Source: Trichomonas tenax (lineage: Eukaryota > Parabasalia > Trichomonadida > Trichomonadidae). From it: 64,000 bases of DNA. The notes under the pieces were generated by a model. It was not told where the DNA came from, searched no databases, and saw only the letters and a program-made list of their open reading frames with translations. The stretch lies in contig JALKBU010000004.1 of the NCBI GenBank assembly GCA_023091735.1, positions 62,001 through 126,000 on the forward strand, given 5' to 3'. How positions within the stretch are numbered: the stretch's first letter is position 1; every line of letters starts with the position of its first letter. Shown here piece after piece: positions 20,729-31,835 of the stretch. The translations under genes and the position numbers were made by a program.

Positions 20729-22353
20729 GCTCCATATATAAACAACTACAACTCAATAATTCATTCTTTATTGAATTCAATCATCCATCAATCTATATCA
20801 AAATCATATGATTGTTTGATAATACTCCTATTGTTAATCCTATTATTAACTAAATTTGATAGATCTGTTAGACCACAATTTATTTTATGCATAACGAAGG
20901 CCAAGAATATAATAAATATATTAGCCATTTCTTTGTGATGTAATTGCCTAACTTATGGTCTAACAATAGTCTTTTATCCTCTTCAAATATTCACTAAAAG
21001 CTTTTTCTCTGTGAAATCAGAAAGAAGCTTCCATATACATATGTTTTCTGTTTTTAAACTTCTAATTTCATCAATAAATCGATGAAGGCAATTAACTTTG
21101 CAAAATACAAAAAAGCAAAAATCACATAAAAATACAAAAAATCTTTCCTTGTGAAACAGAAAAGGATTTTAGAAGTTCTATATCGGGAGAACTCTCTAGT
21201 TATAGATATAAGAGCTATTACACAATGAATCCAAAAGATGTATAACTTTAGTATTCAATTTCAAATTTTTTCATCTTTTTTCATTGAATCATGACCCTAG
21301 ATTCAGAAATATTAAAAAAGGAAATGAATAAAGATTAAATATCTATTGATGATAGAATAGGACCCTGTGATGACAAGAAATTTTATTGACACATTAAATT
21401 TACCAATGAGCTCTGTGAACTTCATCAGACAACGTCTCCGATATCATTATTCATAAGTCAAATTGTATGCTATCCACTCAAAATTTATGATGATAAAATT
21501 ATATCTCTAGAATATCATCGAAAGGCCTTTAAGCTTCGAATTAAAAAGCGTCAGAAATATCCATACAATATTGTTTCCCTTAGCTAACAATCCATATATT
21601 GAAATTTTGAAACAATTATTGATCTCAAAGTTATGAAAATAATTCGAAGGACAGAAATCAATGTGTACGCCTCGAAGAGATATCAGAGATGAAAGATCTC
21701 CGTCACATTTCACTAATAAGTGAATTCATTCGATACAGTGGCAAAAATTTCCACTGACAATCAAAGTACAGCATAAAGAGGCCCTGTGCATGCTATTTGC
21801 TTTTAAAGCGATTCAATTGAACAAATTTCGAAATGACTAACTAAGCAGTCTTATAATTCGACGAAAACTTTATTTTTCGCTTATATTCATACCAGGCATA
21901 TCCATGATAGCATTAAAATGAATGACTCAAATAACGTTATTTTTTCTTCACCTTGAAAATTCAAATGCTTTGAATTAGTTTTCATTAGAAAATGTAAGAA
22001 CACTTTTGATAGATTTTGAAAATTATAAACATGGAATAGACTGGCAATATCCTATAAAGCAAAAAAGCCAAAGCTGGAAATTTCGCTCTACCATCGAAAG
22101 CTAATGCATCTGCTCTTGTAAATGTTTTTAATACCCCGGCCATTTAGTTGTGTGGGACCTATAACAAAAAATCCAAAACAGTGAGGTAGTATTGAAAAGT
22201 GAAACGTGCAAATTTCTTTCAAAGCACTACATTATATGAACCCAAATCAATTTTAAAGCCTAAAATTTCAAATTAAGATTCAATTTCTTATCGAATTAAC
22301 AATTTTGTTTTTCAAAAAAACAAGCATTTAATGTCTAAGATAAAGTTCCATCA
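20729..22353. other. Gene-poor region, 1.6 kb
   Basis: AT-rich with scattered short frames and many stops. Parts between about 21360 and 21780 have slightly richer composition and may be old coding remnants, but I recognise nothing. No functional gene is supported. Confidence 0.5.
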
Positions 22354-22557
22354 TTGTTGGCCTTCGATCCACCAGAAGTTATTACGTCACACGGATACTC
22401 ATCGAACTCTGATTCTTGGAGCATCAGCGCTCTTTTGTATTTCGCTTTGACGTCAAAGATTCCGTTCTTAATAGACTCAAAGGATAATACAATGAAGAGA
22501 ATGCTTAATAAACAGTTCGCAATCAACGAGAACATCTTAAGATCGTTTTGTTTATAA
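22354..22557 (+). pseudogene. Protein kinase C-lobe fragment
   Basis: The frame reads DPPEVITSHGYSSNSDSWS, ISALLYFALTSKIPFLIDSK and MLNKQFAINENILRSF. It matches kinase subdomains VIII to X (APE-like PPE, D-x-WS, LY-x-LT-x-x-PF) of the CAMK/AGC style. No N-lobe or catalytic loop is readable upstream, and there is no start Met, so this is a relic. AT-rich sequence with no gene follows to 22885. Confidence 0.55.
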
Positions 22558-22885
22558 TTTCTTTTGATGCGATGTTTTACATTTTATTGTAAATAACATT
22601 TTGCAATACTTATATAGGAATAACTAGAAGATGCTTTAGTATCTATGGTATTAATAAGGAGCAATGTTTGGCTCAATTTATGATTGTTTGACTGAAAAAT
22701 TTGAAAGAACCTTATTGAGTTAAATTTTGCGTAATGATGCAAAATGGAATCATACGAGGTTTATGAGGGCTTTGGAGATCTCGCTGACGAACAATTTCTA
22801 AGGTTCCATGCTCTGAAAAATTAGAAAGAAAGCATTCAATTCTGTTCTCACTTCAATACATTTTTAGCAGAAAAACAAGACTGAG

Positions 22886-23885
22886 ATGTACGAAAAGGCC
22901 GTTATCATGTGCAGCTTCTTCATGGCGCCCAATTTATTTGGATTAATCCTATCAGCATTGTTCTGTAGATTAGGAACAACATTCAGCGTCTTCACATCAT
23001 CGATTTTCATGAATATTGGTTATGCATTGTTGCTACAATCTTATACGGGATACAATTTCTTCATGCAAACAGCCGGAGGGTGTTTAATTATATGGAATTT
23101 GTAGATGATATTTCTTCCATGGAATTGTGACTCAAGTGCACGATCACATGGTGTTCTTGTTGGATCTGAATTTCTCGAAAAAATTAAATCAAATCTTGAA
23201 ATGGTCCCGAAAGTTAATATAGACTCTTCCATCGTCTTCTTTGAGAAGAATGTTTCATATACATTGATCAAAAATGATACAGAAGAGTTTATTTATAGAA
23301 CATGGCAAAACGAATTTACGTGTCAAAATATAAAAATTCCTGACAATTGTCAAAATTAATGTTGATTATGAAATCGACACAAATGTTAAAGCTGATGCAG
23401 CCCAAAGAGGATAGATAATAATGCTCGAGAAGGTCTCCAATTCCCTTGAAACGGAATCGAACAAAAAGCTTACTAATAATTGGATTCTTTCTAATATATC
23501 GAGAATGAAAGATTCAAAGCACAGTGAACATAATGTTGAAAATCCAGCATCAAACTCGAAAAAATTCTTAATTATCAAAGATTTTCATCATACGATAAGA
23601 TGCACTAACAAGAAGATGGATAAACGTGTTGTCGGATTTATGAACGAAAGCAAGCTCGTTAACTTCTACTGCTCAACATTTGACAATATTCTTTGGTTTA
23701 TCATGTCTTTCATTGGTTATCAATGCTTATTCGAATGCTTGTGGCATTTAAGCAAGTCTGTTCTAGAAATTACAGCTGTTAAAAAGATATCAACACGAGA
23801 TTCATGTCGAAGAAATTATAAACAAAACAATCTTGACTCAGTTGCAGTCAATTTCAAGAGTAATGAAGGTGAAGCATTGATCTAA
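22886..23885 (+). pseudogene. Broken multi-frame membrane-protein gene
   Basis: From an ATG at 22886 the frame encodes two hydrophobic segments (about residues 8-52), then meets a TAG at 23102-23104 and continues in the same frame to 23359. A further piece at 23421-23885 in another frame carries one more hydrophobic segment (ILWFIMSFIGYQCLFECLW). I do not recognise the protein. The stop and frame changes suggest one decayed gene, but two unrelated relics are possible. Confidence 0.4.
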
Positions 23886-24574
23886 GCCTTTATTTGATGT
23901 AGTTCAGATGTTTTCATATTAATTTCATGAATAACGTGCCAAAGCGCTTTCTCCATTGCTACAATTATCAAAACATGTTTTTAATTAAAGTTTAATCACA
24001 TATAAAAATTTCTTCGGGAAACAAATTTCAAGATCCAGTATAGTTCTGTTATTGCGTAATTCTATTTTTTTCAAATTCCGATATCAAAAATAGGGGCTTC
24101 CAAAATATTTTTGGCTCCAAAAAGAATTTTTATAGTTATTGAGTTTCAAAATTTATCACTTTTAATAAACCATAGTTGAATAGGAGTATTTTAGACGAAT
24201 TTATTCACAAAATCAATTTTTTTCAATACGAAAATATTTTGAATACAATTGAAATTTTTCGATGTACAAAGCATAATTGTACAGATTACTAATCATTTTT
24301 CTTCCGATAGCATCACAAAAAGTTTCCCAAATTTTATGATGAAATTGATATGTGTAATGGATATAGAATCCAATTAACACAAAATTATTGATTTTTTAAA
24401 ATCCGCAATTGAAAATTTTCCTTATTCAATTTAATATCATTCGAAAATATTCCTTAAATCATCGCTGTGAGTATCATTTGGTGATTTTTGCATTACAACA
24501 TTTTCAACCACAAAATTTTGTTTGAGAATTATTTTTCAAGGTTATTTCACCTTATGTAATTCCTTATATCATTA
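23886..24574. other. Intergenic region
   Basis: AT-rich with no supported gene. It ends with initiator-like TCA motifs (TTTCACCTTATG, then TATCATTAATG) at the start of the BspA remnant. Confidence 0.6.
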
Positions 24575-25122
24575 ATGTCTGCTTTAAAAGTATTCGCCTT
24601 CAATGAGATGAACTATCAAATAATAGACAACTACACATGCTACGTAGGCGTCAGATATACCTCTTCTGGAGGAGATTTTAATACTTTTTATAATGCCCTT
24701 GTAAACAGAGCGAGTTGCAGTGGACATGTCGAAATTCCTTCATATGTTCCATACCAATGGGGTCTATATCGAGTTACTAGAACCTCAGTTTTCGCATTTC
24801 GTGATTGCACAAAAGTTACTTCTTGTACTCTTCCTGCTTCTCTCGAATACTTGTCAAGAGATTCTTTCTACAATACACAGATAAAGAAGTTGCACATTCT
24901 TTATGCGGTGAAAACTTTAGAATTTGCGACTTTTCAAACATGCGTCATTTAGAAGAACTAACTTTTGAACCATCTGCAAATATATCATTTATAAGTTACG
25001 ATATATTTGCCTATTGTTTTAAATTATCAAAAGTGGTTCTTCAAATGTATTACCGATATTATACAGACTATCTGGTAAAATGCACACCATTTGATTTCCT
25101 GTTCTCATCAGGAATACCATAA
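24575..25122 (+). pseudogene. BspA-like protein gene, frameshifted and truncated
   Basis: The ATG at 24575 sits in TATCATTAATG, a good trichomonad initiator context. The N-terminal region is followed by TpLRR-like units (FAFRDCTKVTSCTLPASLEYL, then FYNTQIKKLHIL). A frameshift near 24938 moves the continuation (MRHLEELTFEPSANI, then FAYCFKLSKVVL) into another frame ending at 25122. Only three or four repeats and no anchor remain, so the gene is dead or a fragment. Intact relatives are surface LRR proteins. Confidence 0.6.
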
Positions 25123-25253
25123 TAGAAGAGATGTTCCATATCTTTTGTGATTTTTCCCCTCAGTTTTTTATACGTCCACTGATTTTTGTTTTTTATCCGC
25201 TCGGTAACATTTTATGTACGGGCACATACTCTAAGGCTAGTTTCTCGCTATAA

Positions 25254-26291
25254 GGCTATTTACACGCCTTTATCCAATCATATAATCAAGTTTATAACAA
25301 CACAAAACCAGTCGCATTTGGTGATGGAATTAACAATATTACGATTTCAAATTGTTATTTTGGATATCAAACAAATCGTTCAATATTTATAAAATCATTG
25401 CAAACAATATTTTGTTATATAAAATTCACATCCTTTTACAATAGTTTTGTCCAGTCAGCTGAAGGAGGAGCTGTTTATTTTAATTGCAAAGATGAATTTA
25501 TCTCATATTATTTATGTGGACGAGATTGCTTCATAACAAGCACCCCAAAGAATGGAGCGTTTATTTGGAGCATCTGTACAGCTTCAAATCAATATTCAAA
25601 TTCAATTTTTCATAGTTCAGTTCTCAATAGCCTTCCATCAAATGCGACACTAAACTTTTATCATGTCTATGGTAAAATTGAAATTAATAACGTCAATGCA
25701 AGCAATAATAAACATAAATCTGAGAGCGCTTTTGGAGCTGGTCTCTCATCTAATGTCTGTAATTGTCTTTTCATTAACAGTATCAATAACACAAGCGACT
25801 TTATAGATGTCATCAGTTTGTGGTATAAAGAATATTTATTTCGATACTGTAATATTATTCATAATATTTTTAAGACTACATCCCAAGCTGGAGTCTTTGC
25901 ATCATTGGGTGGAAATGATGTAATTGAATCATCATGTTTCTTAGATAACGCAAATAAACCATTTTACACCGATGATGCTTTCAGAAAAGAGACAATCACT
26001 TTGGTCCAATGAACAGCAGATTATGTTCCATCTGATCAACCAAATTTAGCAATAAGTGATATCAGGAATGAACCATTCTATTTGCCACTCTACTTCATCT
26101 CAACAGAGTTATGCGTAGGAATTGTTCAGCCTTCTTCTGAAATAAATCCAATTAATAACTTCATAATTTCACTTTTCAAAACATCTATGTTTGTATTTAT
26201 ATGTAATTCTTTAAAAAGAGAAGCTTGTATTATTGTATTATTTCCTATGAAACTATCTTTCCTAAAGAGACTTTTGGAAACTTGGGATTAA
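25254..26291 (+). pseudogene. Pmp-like (GGAI) surface-protein fragment
   Basis: An open frame without a start Met runs from 25254 to a TGA at 26010-26012 and continues in frame to 26291. It has the features of trichomonad Pmp-like proteins, a right-handed beta-helix: SAEGGAVYFNC and repeated short N/S-rich strands such as YGKIEINNVNASNN. It is clearly paralogous to the fragment at 38065-39060, sharing GGA-aromatic-F-x-C and YGKIEI at matching positions. There is no leader or membrane anchor. These proteins are usually surface-exposed. Confidence 0.6.
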
Positions 26292-26542
26292 AATTCTGAC
26301 TATTTTTAACACCATGATCCAAATGAGGAAATGAGAAATGCATGTGATTGATCGATAGTTAAAAAAATCAGTTCATTTTTAATTGCTCCATAATTTGCAC
26401 ACTTAAATATTTAATCATTTAGATACTTTAATAATAGCATACTCTATAATACACAGAAGAGCTTTATGTCAAAATCGTTGATGTCAATATTTATCAAGAA
26501 ATATGAAGTGGAAATGATACTTTTCGCGTCACTTTTTATAAT

Positions 26543-27949
26543 ATGAGTGATAAAATTAGTTCAGATTTCTGTGAGTTTATGAATGAATGCACAGATCCGA
26601 TTTCTTTCACGAGATTTGCCGAACGTGTGCTGCAACTTAATAGATATACGAAAATATTGGAATCAGAACTTCCTGAAAATGCGCCAAAACAAGGTTATTT
26701 CATTCGCTCTCACAAAACACTGATCGCATATAACATTGGTGGATATAATTCAGCCGTTATTGCAGCAGCTCACTCAGATTCGCCTTGTATCAAACTAAAG
26801 AAGCAATTTGACGGTTCCACAACATTATACCAATACTTAAATTTGTCGAATTATACCGGTGGACTCGCTCACACAATGTTTGGAAGAGATTTAATATTTA
26901 AAGGAAATATTTATTACCAAGAAGATGGACAAATGAAAGTTAAATTCGTAAATACTGAGAAACCAATTGGGTTTATTCCGTTCCCGGAAGTCACAATTCA
27001 GCCTGAATTTGCTCTTACACCAAATTTCGACCGAGATTTCAACATGAAAATCATTGTTGGTACTGAATCAAGTACTCCTGTAAGAACGTATCTCGAAAAT
27101 ATTGCACAAATTCCACAAAATTCGATTATTTCTGTTGATTTGTATTTAATCGATGCAAAACCAGCGACAATTGTCAATGATTTAGTTACAAGCGCTAGGT
27201 TAGACAATCTTTTGTCATCTTACTGCTGTTTTTTTGCATTTTTGAATTCATATCCAAGAAATACAATTAATATCTGTGCAATTTATGATAATGAAGAAAA
27301 TGGCAGTCACACATTGAATGGTGCTCTTGGTGATATGCTCGAACGCGTTTTGAGATTCATTGCATCAAGAAATCCAAATAATCCAGAATTAAGCGTCGAA
27401 CAGAAGCTTGATGTCTTGAAGCGAAACAGTATCATTATCAGTGCAGATGCAGCACACGGAAGACATCCGAATTATCCCGGAATCTACGAAAAGAATCATC
27501 CACCGACAATGGGACACGGAGTTGTTCTTAAAGGTCCAAACGCAAACTCCACAGGCTTCAATCTTAGAGGCCAACTTCTGATTCAGCAATCAGGACAAAT
27601 AGGAAATGCTAAAGTCATGAAAATTGCGAAAACAAACTCTCCTTCAACAGGTGGAACAATTGGTCCAAAGATGGAAATGCTAAATGGCATTTCAACGATT
27701 GATATGGGCGCTCCAACTCTCGGTATGCACTCTTACAGAGAAACAGCAGCAGCAAAAGATATCAGAGACCACTTTAGTCTCATTAAAACCGTCTACGACA
27801 AATATGATATTTTATTGCATGCAATCGATGGCGATGAGATCACTCTTCAACAATTTGATAGATATATTGCTCCACCAAAGATAAAGAAATTAAAGAAGAA
27901 AAAGGAGTCTGATGCAAAGGAGGAAGGAGTAGAATCAAAAGAATACTGA
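26543..27949 (+). CDS. M18 family aspartyl aminopeptidase
   Basis: 468 residues, close to the usual length for DNPEP-type enzymes, which remove N-terminal Asp/Glu from peptides as cytosolic dodecamers with two zinc ions. Conserved metal-site motifs are AAHSDSP (His77), SARLDN, DNEENGS, SADAAHG and GMHSYRE. HPNYPGIYEKNHPP and GGTIGP are also family hallmarks. A difference: the usual GGG-x-W strand is replaced by NYTGGLAHTMFGRDL. The Lys-rich C-terminal tail is extra. There is no leader. The ATG at 26543 follows TCACTTTTTATA, an initiator-like element giving a leader of about 12 bases. Near-exact family order makes the call secure. Confidence 0.93.
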   Translation: MSDKISSDFCEFMNECTDPISFTRFAERVLQLNRYTKILESELPENAPKQGYFIRSHKTLIAYNIGGYNSAVIAAAHSDSPCIKLKKQFDGSTTLYQYLNLSNYTGGLAHTMFGRDLIFKGNIYYQEDGQMKVKFVNTEKPIGFIPFPEVTIQPEFALTPNFDRDFNMKIIVGTESSTPVRTYLENIAQIPQNSIISVDLYLIDAKPATIVNDLVTSARLDNLLSSYCCFFAFLNSYPRNTINICAIYDNEENGSHTLNGALGDMLERVLRFIASRNPNNPELSVEQKLDVLKRNSIIISADAAHGRHPNYPGIYEKNHPPTMGHGVVLKGPNANSTGFNLRGQLLIQQSGQIGNAKVMKIAKTNSPSTGGTIGPKMEMLNGISTIDMGAPTLGMHSYRETAAAKDIRDHFSLIKTVYDKYDILLHAIDGDEITLQQFDRYIAPPKIKKLKKKKESDAKEEGVESKEY

Positions 27950-28048
27950 TTTGTTATTTTAAATAATATGTTTTTGATTTTGATGAAAAAAACTTTATTA
28001 CATTGAGTTCTAAATTGGCTCGAACTCTAAAGTAAATGGATCCTCAGG

Positions 28049-29514
28049 TTAGGCAACATCTTCAGGAGTGAAGTTTGCTGGTTGTTTCCTGGCTTCGTAA
28101 GCAATAATTGTGGCGGCAACTCCAGCAGCAGCTGCTGCTGCAACGATAGCTGCGGCAGCAATAATTATTGTTGCCTTATTTTTATCAGGTTTCTTGCCAA
28201 CAGCGACACCTGCTTGTTCTAATGCTGCTTCTGTTGGCTCTGGCGTTGTTTCTTGCTCTTTATCAATGATAATTGTAACTTGTGTCAGTGAGCAAGTCCA
28301 TGTTTGCATCACATCACCATCAGGTCCGATTGTGTTTGCAATTGTTGGTGCACAGATAAATGTGTTTCCTGTCGGTCCCTCATAATCTATTGGTATCACT
28401 GGAATATCCATTGTTGGTGAAGGATCAACTGTTGGATTTCCATATCTTCTAAGTGTATAGTTGAAGCATACATATCTCGAAGAAGCTCCCCATTGATCAG
28501 ATACCTTTAGAGTGATCTGCTTCTCACCTTCACTTCCTGGTGGAACAGATAATATCATTGCGAATTCCTGCCATTCACCTGTGGATGTGAATTCTTCTGC
28601 TCCTGAGAATGGATCGAGAGGATCTGCATTAGGAATAAGATAGAATAATTGCATCTTATCGCCAACATCTAAGTCACGATTTTGGCCTTTGATTATTATC
28701 AAATAATTGTAGTGATATTCTTTTAGTTCAACCTCTTCAAGTATGATATCAGGAGTATGGAACTCGCGATATTCGAAGTTATATGTTTGGATTTCTGAGT
28801 CAACACCTAATTCATCAGTTACCCAAATCTTGAGAGTATGCGGTCCAAAGTTAAGATTCCTGTCACGGATGTTGAAAGTCTTTTTGAATGGCTTTTCTTC
28901 CTTGTAGCAATCAATTTTTTTCATTAACGCGATAAATGAAGCCATTATCGATTCTATCTGAAATGTAAACGAATGTATGAACCCAAGCTCTGCCTTGGAT
29001 TTCAACAACGCCTACAGTGAAGTATCTTGAATTGATGACATTCAAGATTTTGAGTTTTAGTGATTCGTTAACACGTAGGCTCTTGTTGATGATGTTGGAG
29101 ATCAATCCTGCTTTATCAATAGCATAAATGATCAATGGATGATTTCTTGTATGATCACCGAGTTCGACCTCGAAATCAATGACCTTTATATTGTTCTTGC
29201 TGACTTGATAATCGCCAACATGTTTGTGGATAAAATTTCCATCAGCGTCAGTGAAGTTATAATACAACTGAAGAGTATCACCGTCGGCATCATTATCAGA
29301 TAACTTGACTGAGATTGGGACTTTTGATTTTGCAAGATAGTGAGTTTGGATTTGTTATGATTGGTCTGTATTTGAGTTTATAGCCATAACCAAGGATGAC
29401 ACCAAACTTCAATGTCTCACCTGGATATATTGGACGATTGATCCAACCGAATGTGAAAGCTGTATCCATGTCAACGAGTGAAACATAGTTATCGAGATTT
29501 GTCCAGTCATTCAT
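28049..29514 (-). pseudogene. Surface protein with Ig/cadherin-like repeats, two frameshifts
   Basis: Three reverse frames (29296-29514, 28911-29267, 28049-29008) join into one protein. Repeats resemble cadherin-like beta-sandwiches: ISVKLSDNDADGDTLQLYY and GDKMQLFYLIPNADPLDPF. They are followed by a Thr/Pro stalk, an Ala-rich membrane helix and a 17-residue tail. The frame changes lie near 29330 and in a run of seven T at 28915-28921 (A on the coding strand). The second could be a sequencing slip. There is no leader, and a TAA lies upstream, so the 5' end is also lost. Family not recognised; a surface role is inferred from the architecture. Confidence 0.65.
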
Positions 29515-29917
29515 GATCTCTATCTCGCAGCAGAATACCAGTATATAATTTGATGTATAAGAATCAAAAATTTCAATAAAAGAAAAACGAATTTAATATC
29601 CAATAAAATATCATTTATTTACTGGATATTAATAGAAGTAATAACGCATGTAAATTGCTAGTAGTGTTAAATAGCATTTTTGTTTTTCTCAAATTGAAAA
29701 AAAAAACAGTTGCAAAAAAATTGAGACACGTGTTGAATTAAAAAAATTGAAATAAATTCACTTACTATGTTTCTGAAACCTATGTTTTGTCTTCTATGCT
29801 TCAGATGAAAAGCCTATTCATTCGATTTTATAAAGTCTATTTTGTTCATTTTATAATAAATAAATAAATTGATGTTGAATCAATGGTGTTGGGAATAATA
29901 AAGAGTAGTTAGTAATA
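29515..29917. other. Intergenic region left of the mobile-element remnant
   Basis: AT-rich with A-runs. No gene is supported. Confidence 0.55.
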
Positions 29918-29930
29918 AACATTTCGCTAA
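29918..29930 (+). repeat. Left inverted repeat candidate AACATTTCGCTAA
   Basis: An exact inverted match to 31823-31835. Similarity extends weakly inward (ACCTATCGG here, ACCTAGCGG in the palindrome at 31808-31816). Confidence 0.5.
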
Positions 29931-30030
29931 CTTTTACCTATCGGCAAAAACCAACCAATTCTTTTGAAATTTAATTCTTTATAACTTTCATCATATCTAT
30001 TTACAAAAATAATAATAATATATTTATTAA

Positions 30031-30249
30031 TTAAATATCATAACCAATTTCTGAATCTTCTTCTTTAGATTTCTTTTGATGTCTTGGATTCTTTTGTCTA
30101 CCAGCAGCCAACGCAGCTAATTGTTTTTCTGTACACTTTCTTTTAGGTTTATCTTGTTTAATCTTCTTAGATTTATCATTTGATAATTCCTTTATAATTT
30201 CTTGTTTAATTTCATCTCTAAGTGATTGGATGTTAATTGTATCCGACAT
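30031..30249 (-). CDS. Small basic protein, 72 residues
   Basis: The ATG is at 30247-30249. The sequence is Lys-rich with a helical N-terminus and KPKRKCTEKQLAALAAGRQK in the middle, which suggests nucleic-acid binding. It is divergent from the neighbour at 30288, 38 bases apart. No family recognised. It belongs to the AT-rich element by composition. Confidence 0.5.
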   Translation of the reverse strand: MSDTINIQSLRDEIKQEIIKELSNDKSKKIKQDKPKRKCTEKQLAALAAGRQKNPRHQKKSKEEDSEIGYDI

Positions 30250-30287
30250 TTTAATAAGATAAAACTTTTGATTTTATTTATAATTAT

Positions 30288-30707
30288 ATGAGCTTAAGTA
30301 AATCAGAAAGGCAATCGATTATAGATAATGAAGAACGTGGCATCCAACATCCATAATATTATGTTGTCAAAACAAATGGTAAGGTACAAGTTCGTAAAAG
30401 AAAAGTACCATTAAATTCTAAGAAAGAAGAATCTGATAGTTCTTCCGAAATAGCATTAGACGATAACATGTCATCAATTTCAGAAGATGATTATCAGCAA
30501 TTATCTAATAAAGCATTGCTGTCAAAGATGCTAAAGGTATTAGAGAAATCAACAGCATCAGAAGATATGAATAAGAATCCTGTTGAAAGAGAACGTGAAA
30601 CAAATGAAAATAAACAATTCATAGAAAACATTCAAGAAACAGTAACAAATAATAGACCATTTCCAATGCCAGTTAGAAATAGAAGAGCAAGAATAATAAG
30701 ATTATAA
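30288..30707 (+). pseudogene. Small charged protein gene with an early nonsense codon
   Basis: From the ATG at 30288 the frame encodes MSLSKSERQSIIDNEERGIQ, hits TAA at codon 23 (30354-30356), then stays open in the same frame to 30707. The continuation has KVQVRKRKVP, a Ser-rich acidic patch and a helical segment (NKALLSKMLKVLEK), and ends in RNRRARIIRL. One nonsense mutation explains the break; a downstream ATG at 30468 could still give a 79-residue protein. Function unknown. Confidence 0.5.
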
Positions 30708-30740
30708 GTTATATATATTATTGATTTTTATTTTTATTAA

Positions 30741-31223
30741 ATGAATAGCGAACAGTTGAACGAATTCACTCCAACAGAGAATTATCATCAGATTAAGAGT
30801 TACTTTGATATTATATATAATGCTATTCAAGTATGTGATACCAATAGACGTTATGTACCGTCAAAAGATCCATCTAATCGGAAAGATATTAAAGAAAATC
30901 ATTATGTAACATTTAATATATCTCCTAAAGGTGAAAACATGATAGATCTATACAATACATGTATTACATATACATTAAAGGCAAAACTTAAGAGTGCTTT
31001 ATCATCATATATTAAAATAACAGGTTTTACAAAAGATGAATCATATAATGAACCATCTATTTGGGTTGGATTTGATGATAGCTTTTATGCTGTATCCGCA
31101 TATCAAATCTTAGCAAACGGTAGAGTTATTTATACACAAGATAACGCAATTAATGAAGGTTATATTATGAGTAATTGTGGAACAACAGATGCTATTAAGA
31201 AAACTGATGTATTTTGGTTATGA
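30741..31223 (+). CDS. Element protein, possible jelly-roll capsid-type fragment
   Basis: 160 residues from the ATG at 30741. The second half is beta-rich (VTFNISPKGENMIDLYN, then YAVSAYQILANGRVIYTQ), a pattern seen in the N-terminal jelly roll of Maverick-type major capsid proteins. It stops abruptly (KKTDVFWL), far short of a double jelly roll, so it may be truncated. This is a pattern-level call only. A T-rich 5' flank precedes it. Confidence 0.4.
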   Translation: MNSEQLNEFTPTENYHQIKSYFDIIYNAIQVCDTNRRYVPSKDPSNRKDIKENHYVTFNISPKGENMIDLYNTCITYTLKAKLKSALSSYIKITGFTKDESYNEPSIWVGFDDSFYAVSAYQILANGRVIYTQDNAINEGYIMSNCGTTDAIKKTDVFWL

Positions 31224-31241
31224 TAATTAAAAAATATATTA

Positions 31242-31613
31242 TTATTTTTGTATATAGTTATTTAAACGTTCTTTAAAGTTACAATACCTGTTATATGGAT
31301 TAATGTAATGTCCTTTGACATCATCACCATATAACATATAATTATTATGACAGTTATGTTTTAATACAGTTACTTTATTCATATAATAATTAATATAATA
31401 AATCTTATCTTCAGATTCACTATAAAAGTAATTCTTAGTTAAATACGAAAATCTATTCTTCTGTATAATTGTATCGCAATCCGAAATAAACTTAACATCA
31501 TATGACAAAGTTATATATTCAGGATCTTTATCAGTATTTTTAAATTTAACATCTGTATTAAACAACTTATGTAATCTCTCTGGAAAAGAATACTGATATT
31601 TATAACTTGACAT
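31242..31613 (-). CDS. Hypothetical element protein, 123 residues
   Basis: The ATG is at 31611-31613. The protein is rich in Tyr and Asn, with NYFYSESEDKIYYINYYMNK and KHNCHNNYMLYGDD. It is convergent with the capsid-like gene, 18 bases apart. No family recognised; AT-rich composition groups it with the element. Confidence 0.45.
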   Translation of the reverse strand: MSSYKYQYSFPERLHKLFNTDVKFKNTDKDPEYITLSYDVKFISDCDTIIQKNRFSYLTKNYFYSESEDKIYYINYYMNKVTVLKHNCHNNYMLYGDDVKGHYINPYNRYCNFKERLNNYIQK

Positions 31614-31636
31614 TTATTGAATAAAAAATATTTATT

Positions 31637-31733
31637 ATTTTTTAATTATTTTTTGAAATTTATATTTTTATATTATTTTTTGAATTTATATTTTTATATT
31701 TTTTGGAATTTATATTTTTAATTATTTTTTGAA
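31637..31733. repeat. AT-rich degenerate tandem repeat
   Basis: About 3.5 copies of a unit of roughly 27 bases built on ATTTTTTGAATTTATATTTT, just left of the palindrome. Confidence 0.6.
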
Positions 31734-31789
31734 GACATATAAAAGTAATTTTTTTAAAAAAAAAATTAGCTTGTTTGTGCCCAGAGTTT

Positions 31790-31835
31790 AACATTTTGAT
31801 AAACTATACCTAGCGGTATAGTTTAGCGAAATGTT
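31790..31835. repeat. 46-bp near-perfect palindrome
   Basis: Arms of 21 bases at 31790-31810 and 31815-31835 pair with two mismatches around a TAGC centre (core AACTATACC / GGTATAGTT). It forms the right boundary candidate of the AT-rich element, and its right arm matches the repeat at 29918. It may be an element end, a protein-binding site or an origin-like hairpin. Confidence 0.8.

Larger units (their letters stand above)
29918..31835. mobile_element. Maverick/Polinton-like remnant, about 1.9 kb
   Basis: The block is more AT-rich than neighbouring genes and packs four short genes on both strands with little space between. It is bounded by an exact 13-base inverted repeat. A capsid-like beta-rich protein (30741-31223) and the gene style fit Maverick elements, which are very abundant in T. 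vaginalis, but no integrase, polymerase B, ATPase or protease is present. No clear target duplication is visible. It could equally be another virus-like or non-autonomous element. Confidence 0.45.
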
